DNA of 64,000 bases. Origin: Phanerodontia chrysosporium. Lineage: Eukaryota; Basidiomycota; Agaricomycetes; Polyporales; Phanerochaetaceae. Where the stretch lies: positions 992,001 through 1,056,000 of the forward strand of contig MJGA01000006.1 in NCBI GenBank assembly GCA_001910725.1. The letters run 5' to 3'. Position numbers and translations under genes: made by a program. Positions 47,664-58,431 of the stretch are shown one piece after another. Within the stretch, counting starts at the first letter, position 1. Every line of letters starts with the position of its first letter. The notes beneath the pieces were generated by a model. It was given only the letters and a program-made list of their open reading frames with translations. It did no database searches and had not been told where the DNA came from.

Positions 47664-49977
47664 CTAGTCAATCTCCTCCATCGCGGACGAGGACGCAGCC
47701 TCCACCGGCGGGGGACGTCCGACGACGAGCTTGCGGCGGGCGCAGACTCCTCCTCGTCGACGTCGAGGCCGAGTGCGATCATGCGGTGGATGCGCTTCGC
47801 GAACGACGTCGGGTCGTCGAGCGAGAAGCCGGAAGTGAGGAGCGCGGTCTCGAAGAGCAGGTACGTGAGGTCGCGGACAGACTTGTCGGCCTTGTCCTCG
47901 GCGACCTTGGCCTTGAGCTCCTTGACGATCGGGTTGTGCGGGTTGAGCTCGAGCGTCTTCTTCGAGGCCATGTACGACGACATCGACGAGTCGCGGAGCG
48001 CCTGCGCCTTCATGATACGCTCCATGTTCGACGACCAGCCGAACTGGCCGGTGACGAGCACGCAGGGCGAGTCGGAAATACGGTTGGAGACAACGACCTT
48101 CTCGACCTTGTCACCGAGAGCCTCCTTGACAGCCTTGCAGAGGTCCTCGAACTGCTTGGCCTCCTCCTCGCGCGCCTTCTTCTCCTCCTCGGTCTCCTCG
48201 AGCTCGAGACCCTCCTTAGAGACACAGACAAGCTTGTGGCCGTCGAACTCCTTGAGCTGGGTGATGGCGTACTCGTCGATGGGGTCGACAAGGAGGAGGA
48301 CCTCGAAGCCCTTCTTCTTGAGGACCTCGAGGAAGGGCGAGTCCTTGACCGCGGAGAGCGACTCGCCGGTGAGGTAGTAGATGTTCTTCTGGACCTCGGG
48401 CATGCGAGTGATGTAGTCTGGGCATAACGGTTAGCGAAGAGCGTGAAAACAGCGGTTCTGAACACTTACCCTTGAGCGAGGTCATCTCGTCAGAGGACTT
48501 GGTCGAGTAGAAGCGCAGGAACTCGGCGAGCTTGCTGCGGTTCTGAGCATCCTCGTGAATACCGAGCTTGATGTTCTTGCCGAACGCCTCGTAGAACTTG
48601 TTGAAGTTGTCCTTGTCCTCGGCGATCTCGGAGAACAGGTCCATGCACTTCTTGACAATGTTCTTGCGGATGACCTTGAGAATCTTGTTCTGCTGAAGGG
48701 TCTCACGCGAGATGTTGAGAGGAAGGTCCTCAGAGTCGACGATACCCTTGACGAAGTTGAGGTACTCGGGGATGAGGTCCTCGCAGTCGTCCATGATGAA
48801 GACGCGGCGAACGTAGAGCTTAATGTTGTTGCGCTTCTTCTTGGACTCGAAGAGGTCGAACGGAGCACGCTTGGGGATGAAGAGAATCGCCTTGAACTCG
48901 AGCTGACCCTCGACGGAGAAGTGCTTGACAGCGAGGTGCTCCTCCCAGTCGTTCGACAAGCTCTTGTAGAACGCAGCGTACTCCTCAGCGGTGATCTCGG
49001 ATGGGTTGCGCGTCCAGATGGGTTTGGTCTTGTTGAGCTCCTCGTTCTCGACGGTCTTCTCCTTGACCTTCTTGGTCTTCTTCTTCTTGTCCTCCTCGTC
49101 ATCAACCTCCTCGACCTTTGGCTTCTCCTTGTCCTCCTCCTCGGCGGCCTCCTCCTCGTCCTCAACCTCCTGGATTTCTCGTCAGAATTGGCTTCAAACC
49201 TGGCTCAGCGATGTCTCACCTTCTCGACCTCCTTGGTCACCGCCAACTGAATGGGGTAGGAGATGAACTCGGAGTGCTTCTTCACGATCTCCTTGATGCG
49301 CTTCTCCTCAAGGTACTCGAGCTGGTCCTCCTTGAGGTAGAGGCGGATCTCGGTACCGCGGCCGAGAGGGGGGTTGACGGTGTCGGGGGTGATGGTGAAA
49401 GTACCACCCGCAGCAGACTCCCAGATGTACTGCTCGTCGTCATTGTGCTTGGAGATGACCTGGACGCGCTCGGCGACGAGGTACGCGGAGTAGAAACCGA
49501 CACCGAACTGACCGATCATGGAGATGTCGGCGCCGGAGCTCAGAGCCTCCATGAAGCCCTGCAATTACGGTCAGTAAAATGGCAAGTACGCGTCGCAGAA
49601 GCGCGCTTTACACACCTTGGTGCCGGACTTGGCGATCGTACCGAGGTTGTTGACCATGTCCGCCTTGGTCATACCGATACCGGTATCGCGGATGGAGAGG
49701 ATCTTGTTCTCCTTGTCAGGGGTGATGCGGATGAAGAGGTCCTTGCCCGAGTCAAGGACGGAGGGGTCGGTCAACGACTGGTAGCGGATCTTGTCGAGGG
49801 CATCGGACGCGTTGGAGATGAGCTCGCGAAGGAAGATCTCCTTGTTGGAGTAGAAGGTGTCTGGCAAGCAACGTGAGGATGTGCGCGCCACACGGCAGGA
49901 CGCTGTGAGTACTGACTGATGATGAGATCGAGGAGCTGGGAGATCTCAGCCTGGAAGCCAAAGCTCTCGGAGGCCAT
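47664..49977 (-). CDS. HSP90: Hsp90 chaperone, one apparent frameshift near the C-terminus
   Basis: Starts [20 protein letters not shown] at 49977; a short intron splits the next codon and leads to [13 protein letters not shown] and [17 protein letters not shown], the Hsp90 signature. ATP-site marks follow: [35 protein letters not shown]. The charged linker is Glu/Lys-rich (about 49000-49180). The middle domain has [40 protein letters not shown] and [20 protein letters not shown]. The C-terminal domain has [20 protein letters not shown]. One base is missing in the C run at 47709-47714; with it the protein ends MEEID at 47664, a variant of the MEEVD tail that docks TPR co-chaperones. Uncorrected, the frame runs on past this stop to 47534. 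The upstream region holds a perfect heat-shock element. Confidence 0.96.
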
Positions 49978-50091
49978 TTTGATCAGAGAGAGGGTGGTGG
50001 GTCGTGAAAGAGAGGGAGAGAGTGGGTCGTAAAAGAGATGAGCGGACGAGGACAAGGGTCTACGCGTTTATGTATCCTCATTTTCGCGTCC

Positions 50092-50104
50092 TTCTCGAAC
50101 CTTC
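50092..50104 (-). promoter_or_regulatory. Heat-shock element of the Hsp90 gene
   Basis: The plus strand reads TTCTCGAACCTTC, a perfect TTCnnGAAnnTTC trimer for heat-shock factor Hsf1, 115-127 bp upstream of the Hsp90 ATG. A second two-unit site, GAACCTTC, lies at 50133-50140. Confidence 0.75.
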
Positions 50105-50132
50105 GGCGGGCGAGCGTCCTCTCGTCCTCAGC

Positions 50133-50140
50133 GAACCTTC
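50133..50140 (-). promoter_or_regulatory. Second, partial heat-shock element
   Basis: GAACCTTC gives two inverted nGAAn units with correct spacing, 29 bp beyond the first element. Confidence 0.45.
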
Positions 50141-50237
50141 TAGCACATTGCCTTATCCGGGGCCATATCTGGGCGCTACTTGACTAAGCGCCGGCCCAAT
50201 GTCAGTGCGACGCGCTGTGCGATGGCCATCGAGAAGT

Positions 50238-51032
50238 CTACGCTGCACACCGCCTCTGGGAATAATATCTGGACAGCCCTGCATGTTTCGCCTCCAAGTC
50301 CGCCGTCTCCTGCATCTGACCAAGCAGCGTTATAATGCCCTCTTCGCGCTCACACGCCCCGTTGAATACCTGCAGAATCTAATCAGCATCTTCCAGGACA
50401 CGGGTTTTCCATCGATACACACCTCTACACTCGCCCAGCCTACGCAGGACAAGTACACACGGGGATCCTCGAGCGAAGCACCCCACGCCCCCATAGAGAC
50501 GTCCAGTCCGAGGCGCTCTGCCACCAAGTCATGCAACTCCTGCAGCTTCCGCGCGAACTGGTCGCTGTCCGTGCCTTCCTTCAGGCGCCACACCGCAAAC
50601 TCTGTCACAGGACCGTCGAGGGACTTGAAGGGGTCACCCGAAAACTGAACGTGATACCGCCACGCCGGGTTTGCAGAGTCAAACACCGGGCTGATCGCGA
50701 CCCCCACCTTGGCGTAGGTGTCCTTGTCTCGCGCGAATGCACTGCGGTGTCCGATGCTCTCCCATGCTGCAGAGGCACCTCAGCAGCATCGCTTCGAACT
50801 CATGCGTACCCTCTCACCGTTGACAAAGTAAATGTAGGCCGGATCCTGGACGCCTCTGCCGTGCCACTGGCTGCGGCGGCGATCAGACCCTGAATGGCAG
50901 AGTATCCGCTACTTACCCAAGGGTGCCAGGTACTTGTGATAAGATGGCTAACGCCTCATCGATGACACTTGGGTCAGCGAGGTATGCTTCTGTTGCGGGG
51001 ACCTTCAGAATGCCAATCGTAGGGGGCGACAT
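50238..51032 (-). CDS. Small dimeric alpha/beta-barrel type protein, tandem copy 1
   Basis: Start MSPPTIGILKVPATEAYLAD at 51032; stop at 50238. Four or five exons: donor GTAAGT after VPGTLG, mini-exon QWHGRGVQDPAYIYFVN, then AWESIGHRSAFARDKDTYAK through WAS, then a C-terminal exon ending SRYYSQRRCAA. Layout and the WxS/H marks (AWESIGHR, VTEFAVWRLKEG, GWASVE) suggest two ferredoxin-like halves as in ABM/EthD/Dabb proteins, which bind small hydrophobic compounds. No catalytic residue can be named. Two paralogues follow upstream in the same direction (51317-52112, 52498-53278). The frame is intact. A TATATAA motif lies about 30-37 bp upstream of the ATG. Confidence 0.75.
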
Positions 51033-51060
51033 GGTATGATCATGGGCTATGAATCTTGCC

Positions 51061-51069
51061 GTTATATAA
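51061..51069 (-). promoter_or_regulatory. TATA-like box of tandem barrel copy 1
   Basis: Minus strand TATATAAC about 30 bp upstream of the ATG at 51032; a similar TATATAG lies about 45 bp upstream of copy 2 (near 52155). Confidence 0.35.
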
Positions 51070-51316
51070 GTACGGCTGATGAACGCCTCCGAACCTGCCC
51101 GGCAATATCGTGTACTCTGCGTCAGCCACGCTGTTTTTCTACTTACGCGAGCCGTGAACCTTCGTCGTACGCGTCTGCCTTGTCAGAAACCTGCACGCCT
51201 GGATCAGCACGTAAGGACTGCCGTGTTGCAGACGCCAGCATCGGAGACGCCCGCTTCGACCAGTTCTTGGAGCAGACCAGACCCGCGAAACCACTAAGAT
51301 GCGTATTCAAGGGTCC

Positions 51317-52112
51317 TTAGCTACCCGGTGAGTACTGTGAGAGCTGCACAAGCCTCGCCTCGGAATCTGCCGTGCGCAGGAGACCCTCGATGACGGCCGT
51401 CTCCTCGATCATCGCCCTGTCCACCATATTGCTAAACGACTGGCAGGCGCACTGTCAGCACCGTTCTCCAACACGCTCGACCGCCACTTACCTTGATGCT
51501 GTCCCAGCCGAGGCACGCCACATACAGGCCTGGGTCCTCGTGTGTGCGCCCGATGGCGCCCGCGGCCTCGGTCGGCGCAACGTGCGCGGCGAGGAACGCG
51601 TGCAGCCGCGCAATCGCGCCCTCGAACGTCGCGACGTCCGTGCCGGCTTTGGCCGCCAAAGCGCGAACTCGGTGACGTGCGCGTCGAGCGCGCGCTGCGG
51701 CGCGATGTTGAACGTGAGGTGGTGCGAGTACACGGCATGTGCGGCGTCGAACGCGCGCTGCAGCGCCGTGTCGAAGTCGGCGCGCAGGGGGCTGTCTGCG
51801 AATGCTCGTGCGTGTTCGGCGGTGTCCCAGGCTAGGATGTTGCTCAGAAAGAAGACGCACATCGAGCAGTCATTCTGAGGACTGACCGACTATGAGGTAT
51901 CCGAGCTTGACATCTTCCAGCATACCGGGACCATGCCACTGCCTGCGAAGCGTGTGAATATAACCACGCCATGAAAGTTAGCGATAGGCATACCCTAGCA
52001 CACCAGGCACTTTGGACAGGGTCGCCAAAGCATCCTGTAACACAGCGGTGTCTTGGCGATATGCTGCTGTGATAGGAGCTTTGAACAACCAGATATAGGG
52101 CAGCGTCATCAT
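51317..52112 (-). CDS. Small dimeric alpha/beta-barrel type protein, tandem copy 2, one apparent frameshift
   Basis: Start MMTLPYIWLFKAPITAAYRQ at 52112. Exon structure matches copy 1: first exon to VPGVLG (donor GTATGC), mini-exon RQWHGPGMLEDVKLGYLI, then AWDTAEHARAFADSPLRADF through GWDSIK, and a last exon from SFSNMVDRAMIEETAV to a stop at 51317. The central block keeps HVTEFALWR and LYVACLGWDSIK at the same places as VTEFAVWR and VYLSCVGWASVE in copy 1. One base is missing near 51651-51657, right after EFALWR. Coding sequence is unusually GC-rich. Function unknown; expected to be a small soluble cytosolic protein. Confidence 0.7.
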
Positions 52113-52497
52113 TTGGACCTGCTGAGAAATCGACGTTGTGGTCAAAGAATACGTTGCTATATAATGCTTTGCAGTGCGTCTGTCAGAACCAGCGCTGATT
52201 CGGGACAGGCCACCTGATTGTTAACGGCGGTTTGGAGACACATGCGGGACCTTTGACGGCGCCGACGTGCGGACACGATACGATCCCAAGCGCTGCTCAG
52301 CCACAAGTCCGCCCGCGGGGTCCACACTCCTATAAATCACACAACAACCCGGTGATTTTGTCCCTGCGAGTTCTGACTACGAACCACGAGAACCCCAATC
52401 GAGTTGGCGACATGTATACTCAGCATCAAATCGCACCATCCTATAATATATGTCGGCATTCCTGTATATGGCCCCAGGTAGTTGTTTACAAAATACT

Positions 52498-53278
52498 TCA
52501 CGCCCCGGGGTACTTTAAGAGCTTCGCAAGCTTGAGGTCGCAGTCTGCCAGTTGCAACAGCGGGGTAACCTTGGCCGTGACGTCGGGCGCGGAGGAGACG
52601 GCGACCTTGAAGCGCTATGCCCAGGGTATGAGTTGCACGTCAGAAGGATGTGCCAACTGAGACTAGCGTACCTCCACGTTGTTCCAGCCAAGGCCAACCA
52701 TGAACTGCCGCTCATCTTCCATAACGCACCGAAGCCGCCGATGACTACGTCGCTACCCGGGATGTCCTTCTCAATCTGGTGGACAAGCCCCGCGAGGCCC
52801 TCCTGAAACTGCGCGCGGTCGGTAGACTCCTTGAGCGTCCAGATGGCGAACTCGGTCGCGGGCGCATTGAGCGCTGCCGTGAAGTCGCCGGAGAAATTGA
52901 CGTGCTTCATGAAGACGATCTCTTTCGCAGCCTTCATGAGAGATGCAATCAAGATTGGATAATTCTCCTTGTCATCCATAACGGCGCGGTGGTGCTCGAG
53001 GGATTCCCATGCTACACAGGTTGAGTCTCTGGGAAAGGTATGAACCAGAGCTGTCTGACCTACGACAAGCCACAGATAAGTCGGTTCCTCGACGTCCAGC
53101 CCTTGCCAAGCGCTGCAGATGGTATGAGCCTCCAGATCTGTGAGACAAGTCGGATTGCTCACCCAATGAATCCGGGGGCCTTGGCCAGCATGCCAGCGAC
53201 CTCACCGACAATAAGCGGGTTGGCATTGTAAGCGTCTGTGGCGACGACCTTCAGAATCTCGAACGTTGGACTGGACAT
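52498..53278 (-). CDS. Small dimeric alpha/beta-barrel type protein, tandem copy 3, one apparent frameshift
   Basis: Start MSSPTFEILKVVATDAYNAN at 53278; stop at 52498. The first exon ends APGFIG (donor GTGAGC), followed by WQGLDVEEPTYLWLV, then AWESLEHHRAVMDDKENYPI, PATEFAIWTLKESTDRAQFQ and GSDVVIGGFGAL. A missing base near 52720-52724 interrupts the frame before DERQFMVGLGWNNVE; the next intron (GTACGC...CATAG) leads to a C-terminal exon ending LLKYPGA. The three copies share exon phases and the first-half/second-half WES and WxS motifs, so they arose by tandem duplication. This copy is closest to the general ABM/EthD pattern. Ligand unknown. Confidence 0.7.
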
Positions 53279-54121
53279 GGCGCAAAGCGAGGACAATGTG
53301 GGAGAGCAGAGCTCGTGGAAACTGGGCTGAGCATTCTTATGCTGTCGTTTATCGCTGACTAGGGATCGTATAGACTAGGCAAGCTTGACTGACATCATCC
53401 TTTCAATCGTTAGGCTTGCGAGTGTGGGAGAGTTTGCCTGGTGGCGAGACGCATGACCTGACTAGTCGCAATGGAGAGCAGCGTGCCTATCGATAGCGGG
53501 CAGCCTGTGAAGCTGGTCCGTGGGTTGGGCTGGGAAAGCGTGAGGTGGCGAAGAGCAAGGTGACACGCCGCGCGGGGGACCTCTGACCTGCTGACGTAAT
53601 CATGCCAACCACCGCGTCCTGAGCGCAACATACGCGTCGGCGTTCTGCAGAGACTTACACGACCTGGGCCAGAGCCGACTCAGCTTTCCGGTGAAATGGT
53701 CGGACATTTTCTATCCTACCTTGACATGGCATCATGTCACTCTCTCGAAGATCCTTCTTACTCCATGACTACACCGGCGAAACACAGGCACATCGGCCAG
53801 GTCGACTGGGTCCGGTGAAAGCGTTGTCTGTCCGTGATATTAGCTACCATTAAGCAACCACGGCAGCTATGTGCCGGACATTCATGCGCACTTACGCTTA
53901 AAAAGGCCACAGGTAAGTCTTCAACTGTGATCCACCGGCGCATACATGACATTGACAGTCGGAGTGATGGCGAATAGTGTTTGACGGTGCCTGCAGCATG
54001 CGGTATGCAGGGCGGGGATAACGATCCCAAATCCTCTCACTCCGCCCAGTGCAAGCACAGCCTGCGCTATATATCTAGGCAGGGTCATAGAGGGTCCTTT
54101 TCCAACCCCGGAATCCGAGTC
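53279..54121. other. Divergent intergenic region
   Basis: About 840 bp between barrel copy 3 (minus) and the MOCOS-like gene (plus). No gene supported; likely shared promoter space. Confidence 0.5.
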
Positions 54122-55992
54122 ATGGAGAAGCGACTCTTCGACCCCGCTCTACCCAGGCGTCGTTCCCGCTTCCTGTCTCTCCTCACCTTGGGCTGTGTAC
54201 ACAAATACCATGCCGACGTTGACTCGCGCACTTCGGTTGATTCTCGCCGTTTTAAAGTCGTCGATGAATACGCCTTGCCCGTCTGCGGGCCAACCGTCGA
54301 CGACCCTCTATCGCACAGCGCGTACTCGCTGTTCTTGCAACAATTCCCCGAATACTCGTCTACTTCAAACCTAGACGACATGCGCCTCCGAGAGTACAAC
54401 AGGCTTGACGAATCTGGGGAGACTTACGTCGACTACATGGGAGGCTCGCTGTACCCCGAGAGTCTCGTTCGTTGGCACACCGAGCTGTTGCAACGGAATA
54501 TCTTTGGTAATACACATTCCATCAGCCCTTCGTGAGACATCCCACCCTGCAACTACGAGTCTTCGTCCTGACCCGCGTCCTTCCTTTAGGGCTCAGCAGT
54601 CTTCTCAGTATGCGCATGAAGCCAGGAAGACCGTGCTCGAATTCTTCGGAGCTCCGGATGGCTATACGGTCATCTTCACGGCAAATGCATCAGCGGCTTT
54701 GAAGCTTGTCGGAGAAGCGTTCCCCTTTTCGAAGAGCAGCTGTGTTGTGCTCGGGGCTGACTCGCACAACAGTGTCCACGGCATCCGACAGTTCGCTACG
54801 AAGGCGGGTGCAACGGTGCAATATATCCCCACCACATCGCAGGGAGGCATCGATGCGAGCGACGCACAGGTATGGGCAGATCCTCCTCATCAGTTTTGTT
54901 ATCTCATTTGACTGCGCATTTAGGATGTACTGTTGAAAAATCGACCACGCGGTGCAACAGCGTCTGTCTTCATCTTGACAGGACAATCCAATGTCACGAA
55001 CAGCAAGGCTCCATTGTCGCTCCTCTCCACCGCTTCGATGATAGGTTACTCGACATTGCTCGACGCAGCGGCTCTCGCCCCCACATCTCGCATATCTCTC
55101 GCTGAATACCCAGTGGACGCTATGGCTGTCAGCTTTTACAAGATGTTCGGCTATCCGACAGGTATCGGTGCGCTCATTGCAAAGGAGTCTTTCCTTACCC
55201 GATTGCACCGACCGTGGTTTGCCGGAGGAACAGTGGAGTTTGTTCAGTCTCCAGGCACGGTTCATTTCTCCTCTATGAGGTCATATGAATGCTTCGAGGT
55301 ATGTGCCATCTGCCATGTTCGTTTTGCATGAGGTTGATTGCGGCTTCTAGGATGGGACAATCAACTACCTCGGTTTGCCCGCGATAACGGAGGGTTTGCG
55401 GTTCCTCTCAGCATACCTACCTCATCTCCCTACCCGTCTCTCTGCTCTCACCCGATACCTGGTCACATCGCTCGCAGAGATACGGCACGACTGCTCAGGA
55501 GCCGCTGTCACGTCTGTGCTGTCGCGAGTTCCGGAGCCCACAATTCCTGCGGGCGAGCCAGGAGACGCTGGCTCGGTCGTGTCGCTCATCTTCCACTCGG
55601 TGAGCCTCACACGATCCCTGTAGCCGTTCGCCACTGACCCACCCACCACAGCCTACCGGAGAAATACTCCCGCTCGCGTTCATCGAACACGCCGCGTCGC
55701 AACAGAAAATATCGCTGCGCACGGGCTGCATGTGTAACTCCGGCGGACGCTCGCGATGCGCGACCTGCGCGACGAGATGGCCGCGCTCACGGCGGATTCC
55801 ACGCTCGACGACTTCCGGCGGCTCGTCGGCCGCGAGGTCGGCGTTGTGCGCATCAGCCTTGGACTCGCGAGCAACTTCCACGATGTCCGCCGCGTGCTGC
55901 AGTTCGTGAAGATGTTGGCAATAACGACGTCGAGAGAGGCCATGTGGGCGAAGTGGCAAGCTTCGAGCACGCACGGCATGCATCTCTCCTGA
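54122..55992 (+). CDS. MOCOS-like PLP-dependent enzyme (aminotransferase class V fold), one apparent frameshift
   Basis: Start at 54122 (MEKRLFDPALPRRRSRF). Seven or so exons. Class V PLP fold: DESGETYVDYMGGSLYPESL, GNTHSISPS, QYAHEARKTVLEFFGAPDGY, FTANASAALKLVGEAFPF, GADSHNSVHGIRQFA, then AVSFYKMFGYPTGIGALIA with the PLP-binding Lys, FAGGTVEFVQSPG, and RTGCMCNSGG with the candidate sulfur-accepting Cys. These match the N-terminal cysteine-desulfurase domain of molybdenum cofactor sulfurase, which activates xanthine dehydrogenase and aldehyde oxidase. No C-terminal MOSC domain follows: the protein ends ASSTHGMHLS at 55992. It is therefore a single-domain relative whose substrate may differ. 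One base is missing near 55742-55750, right after CNSGG. Confidence 0.82.
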
Positions 55993-56171
55993 CCCTCGTG
56001 GCGCGCAGGATGCCGGGAAGCATACATGTAGATTATTAATTGCTCTGATTTCTCCTGTTGATGCATGAAGCTTGTGAGAAGTGTGGGGCGTGTAATCTCA
56101 GCAAGTGTCTAGGAGATGAAAAATCGCCAGCAACTTGTGAGTGAAAAGATCGGTCGAGTGGCAAAAAGGAA

Positions 56172-56259
56172 TTCGGATACGGGGAATCGAACCCCGGGCT
56201 ATCGCGTTCAAGTCTCTCACAGTGAGAGGCGATAATGTTAGCCACTACACCATATCCGA
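56172..56259 (-). tRNA. tRNA-Glu (CTC anticodon) with 16-nt intron, copy 1
   Basis: 88 nt including an intron after position 37: the anticodon loop CTCTCA/C is split by CTGTGAGAGACTTGAA. Box A TGGTGTAGTGG and box B GGTTCGATTCC are present. The acceptor stem TCGGATA/TATCCGA is fully paired, with discriminator A. A TTTTT terminator follows. It is identical to the copy at 57893-57980 on the other strand. Confidence 0.93.
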
Positions 56260-56356
56260 TGTACTGATGGCATATAACATATCAATATAAGCTAGCACGT
56301 GCTTATGACTGCAACCCATCGCGCGCCGCTCCCCAGCCGCGCCTGTATTGCGCACC

Positions 56357-57763
56357 ATGGACCCCCACCAACAACAACATGGCACGCGGGATTCGCCATC
56401 CCAGATGCCCGTATCTCGCGTCAAATATCACTTACCGTACTTTACGCATGAAGAAGTGGAACGACTGTCAGAGCGCCAGAGGGGCAAGCTCTCCATGACA
56501 CAGGAAGAGAAGCAGCGGCAGCAGGCCTGTGGGTTCATCGAGGCTGTGGGCTCGAAAATCGGATTGTGCGTTATCTTTTTCTGCTTGACTTTGAACAAGT
56601 TTGACGTATTAGAACCCTCAGCTAACGTGTACTCTTGCAGTCCGAGAAAGACGATCGCCACTGCACAGAACCTCTATCACCGTTTCCACCTGTTCTTCCG
56701 CGAAAGGACTTCAACTACCACGTAAGTCCTGGAGGTGTGATGACATGTTTACACTAACCCTCTCGTAGGACGTGTCGCTCGCAGCGCTGTATGTCTCGAC
56801 TAAGATGCACGACACCCTCAAGAAGCCCCGCGAGATCCTGATGGTCTCGTATGCGGTGCGCTTCCCTGAGCTCGCGGCAAAGTCCAAGTCCATCGCGGGG
56901 GAAGTTGACATGGATCCACAAACTGTTGAACAAGACCGCGGACGGCTGCTTGCCGTGGAGCGGTTGATCCTTGAGACTATCTCCTTCAATTTCACTTCCC
57001 GCATGCCCTTCCCATACATCATCAAGATGAGTCGCGCTTTAAGAGGTAAGCATCTCTTTGCTTTACTGGTTCTTACGCTCAACTTGTCATTTTCAGTACC
57101 CAAGAAACTGTCCAAACTTGCCTGGCGGCTCGCCATCGACAGGTACAGCAGTCGTGTAAAGATTTCGGCTCATGCTAAGATGCCGCAGTTTCAGAACGCT
57201 CGTGAACTTGTCATATCCACCTCACGTGGTGGCCCTTGCTTGCATATACCTGTCGGCACTGTTGTCTTCATTCGAGCAAGCACCATCACCGGCGCAGCCT
57301 GGATACCACAGCGCCCACGAGTTAGCAGAAACGCTAGGGAGGCGGGGAGACTGGGAGATGAAGTTCCACTGTCAAGTCGAAGACCTCGAAGGCACGCATT
57401 TGTCCTCACTTCCATACTCTTGTTCTGAAGTGCGGTTTGATCTCCAGAGATTGCGCATCCAATCATCGACCTCCTGATGCAAGGCGGGCAAAACGCCGCC
57501 AACACATCCCCAGTACACCTTCCTCGCCGCATCCGATGCGTAACCCTCACTCTTCGAATCCCCAGCCACAGCCCGTGCCATATAAACCGGACCAGCTTAT
57601 GCGGCTGAAGATTGCCATGCGTGAGGTCGAACATCCTCCGAGGCCAAGAGAACCTTTGTGGCTGGGCGAAATGCAAGCGGAAGAGGATGCAATGATGCTG
57701 GGTAGGAATGACGGGACCGTCCGATTCTTGTTTGCACCACCAACGTATACAGGCGATCCATAA
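56357..57763 (+). CDS. Cyclin of the CTD kinase (CTK2-like), two apparent frameshifts
   Basis: Start MDPHQQQHGTRDSPSQMPVS at 56357. N-terminal cyclin box: YHLPYFTHEEVERLSERQ, MTQEEKQRQQACGFIEAVG, KTIATAQNLYHRFHLFF, VSLAALYVSTKMHDTLKKPR, LLAVERLILETISFNFTSRM and PFPYIIKMSRALR; second cyclin fold: RLAIDSFRTLVNLSYPPHVV, LACIYLSALLSSFE. The end (RNPHSSNPQPQPVPYKPDQL onward) is proline-rich. CTK2 pairs with the CTK1 kinase to phosphorylate Ser2 of the RNA polymerase II tail. One base is missing near 56696-56701 (after HLFF) and another near 57508-57513. The intron before IAHPIIDLLMQGGQNAAN has a non-canonical donor (GCACGC) or a further local error. The gene is bracketed by identical, inverted tRNA-Glu genes. 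Confidence 0.85.
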
Positions 57764-57892
57764 CGTGCCATGTACTTGATCATTTTATTGTGTGACACGA
57801 GCCTTCATGCTTGTCTGTGCACGCATACTGATTCTTAAAAACAGTGCTTAGGTATCGCAATGTCATGGTCTTTACCTTTCAAACCTTAACAA

Positions 57893-57980
57893 TCGGATAT
57901 GGTGTAGTGGCTAACATTATCGCCTCTCACTGTGAGAGACTTGAACGCGATAGCCCGGGGTTCGATTCCCCGTATCCGAA
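57893..57980 (+). tRNA. tRNA-Glu (CTC anticodon) with 16-nt intron, copy 2
   Basis: Same 88-nt sequence as 56172-56259, on the plus strand, with its own TTTTTT terminator starting six bases downstream of the discriminator. Box A, box B and intron position are identical. Confidence 0.93.
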
Positions 57981-58359
57981 TCCTTTTTTGTTTTCATTTA
58001 GGAAACCCTTCATTTACTAGGTAAGCACACCTCCAATCCTTTCTCAGTGGTCACAACGCATCTCTAACATCCAGGTGTTTCTTGTTGATCATTTTAATCT
58101 GTGGATGTCTAGATGTAATACATTGGTGGTGATGGAGGCATGTGTAAGTATACACCTGATGTAATATGTACACTGTTTATTTCCACACAATGCACACTGT
58201 TATCGGAACATACAGAATTGAACCATACTCCCTTGAGCCCATATATTGTACAATATATTCATTCAAGGCTTCCGCAGAGCTTTCGTGAGTACTTTACAGC
58301 CTTCATCAATGTTGAGTCACGTAGTATACCTTGTGACAAGGAAGAAAAAGACAAAAACC
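57981..58359. other. AT-rich spacer between tRNA-Glu genes
   Basis: AT-richer than the rest of the window. No gene seen. Confidence 0.45.
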
Positions 58360-58431
58360 CTCCGATACGGGGAATCGAACCCCGAGCTATCGCGTGAAAG
58401 GCGATAATGTTAGCCGTTACACCATATCAGA
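58360..58431 (-). tRNA. tRNA-Glu (TTC anticodon), no intron
   Basis: 72 nt; anticodon loop CTTTCAC gives TTC. It has box A TGGTGTAACGG and box B GGTTCGATTCC, and body sequence nearly the same as the CTC genes apart from the missing intron. The acceptor stem TCTGATA/TATCGGA pairs with one T-G wobble; discriminator G. A TTTTTGTC run follows downstream. Confidence 0.9.

Noticed and set aside
47786..49876. Long plus-strand frames opposite Hsp90 (about 200-250 codons each)
   Set aside because: They are antisense shadows of GC3-rich Hsp90 codons, with Leu/Glu/Asp repeats and no domain.
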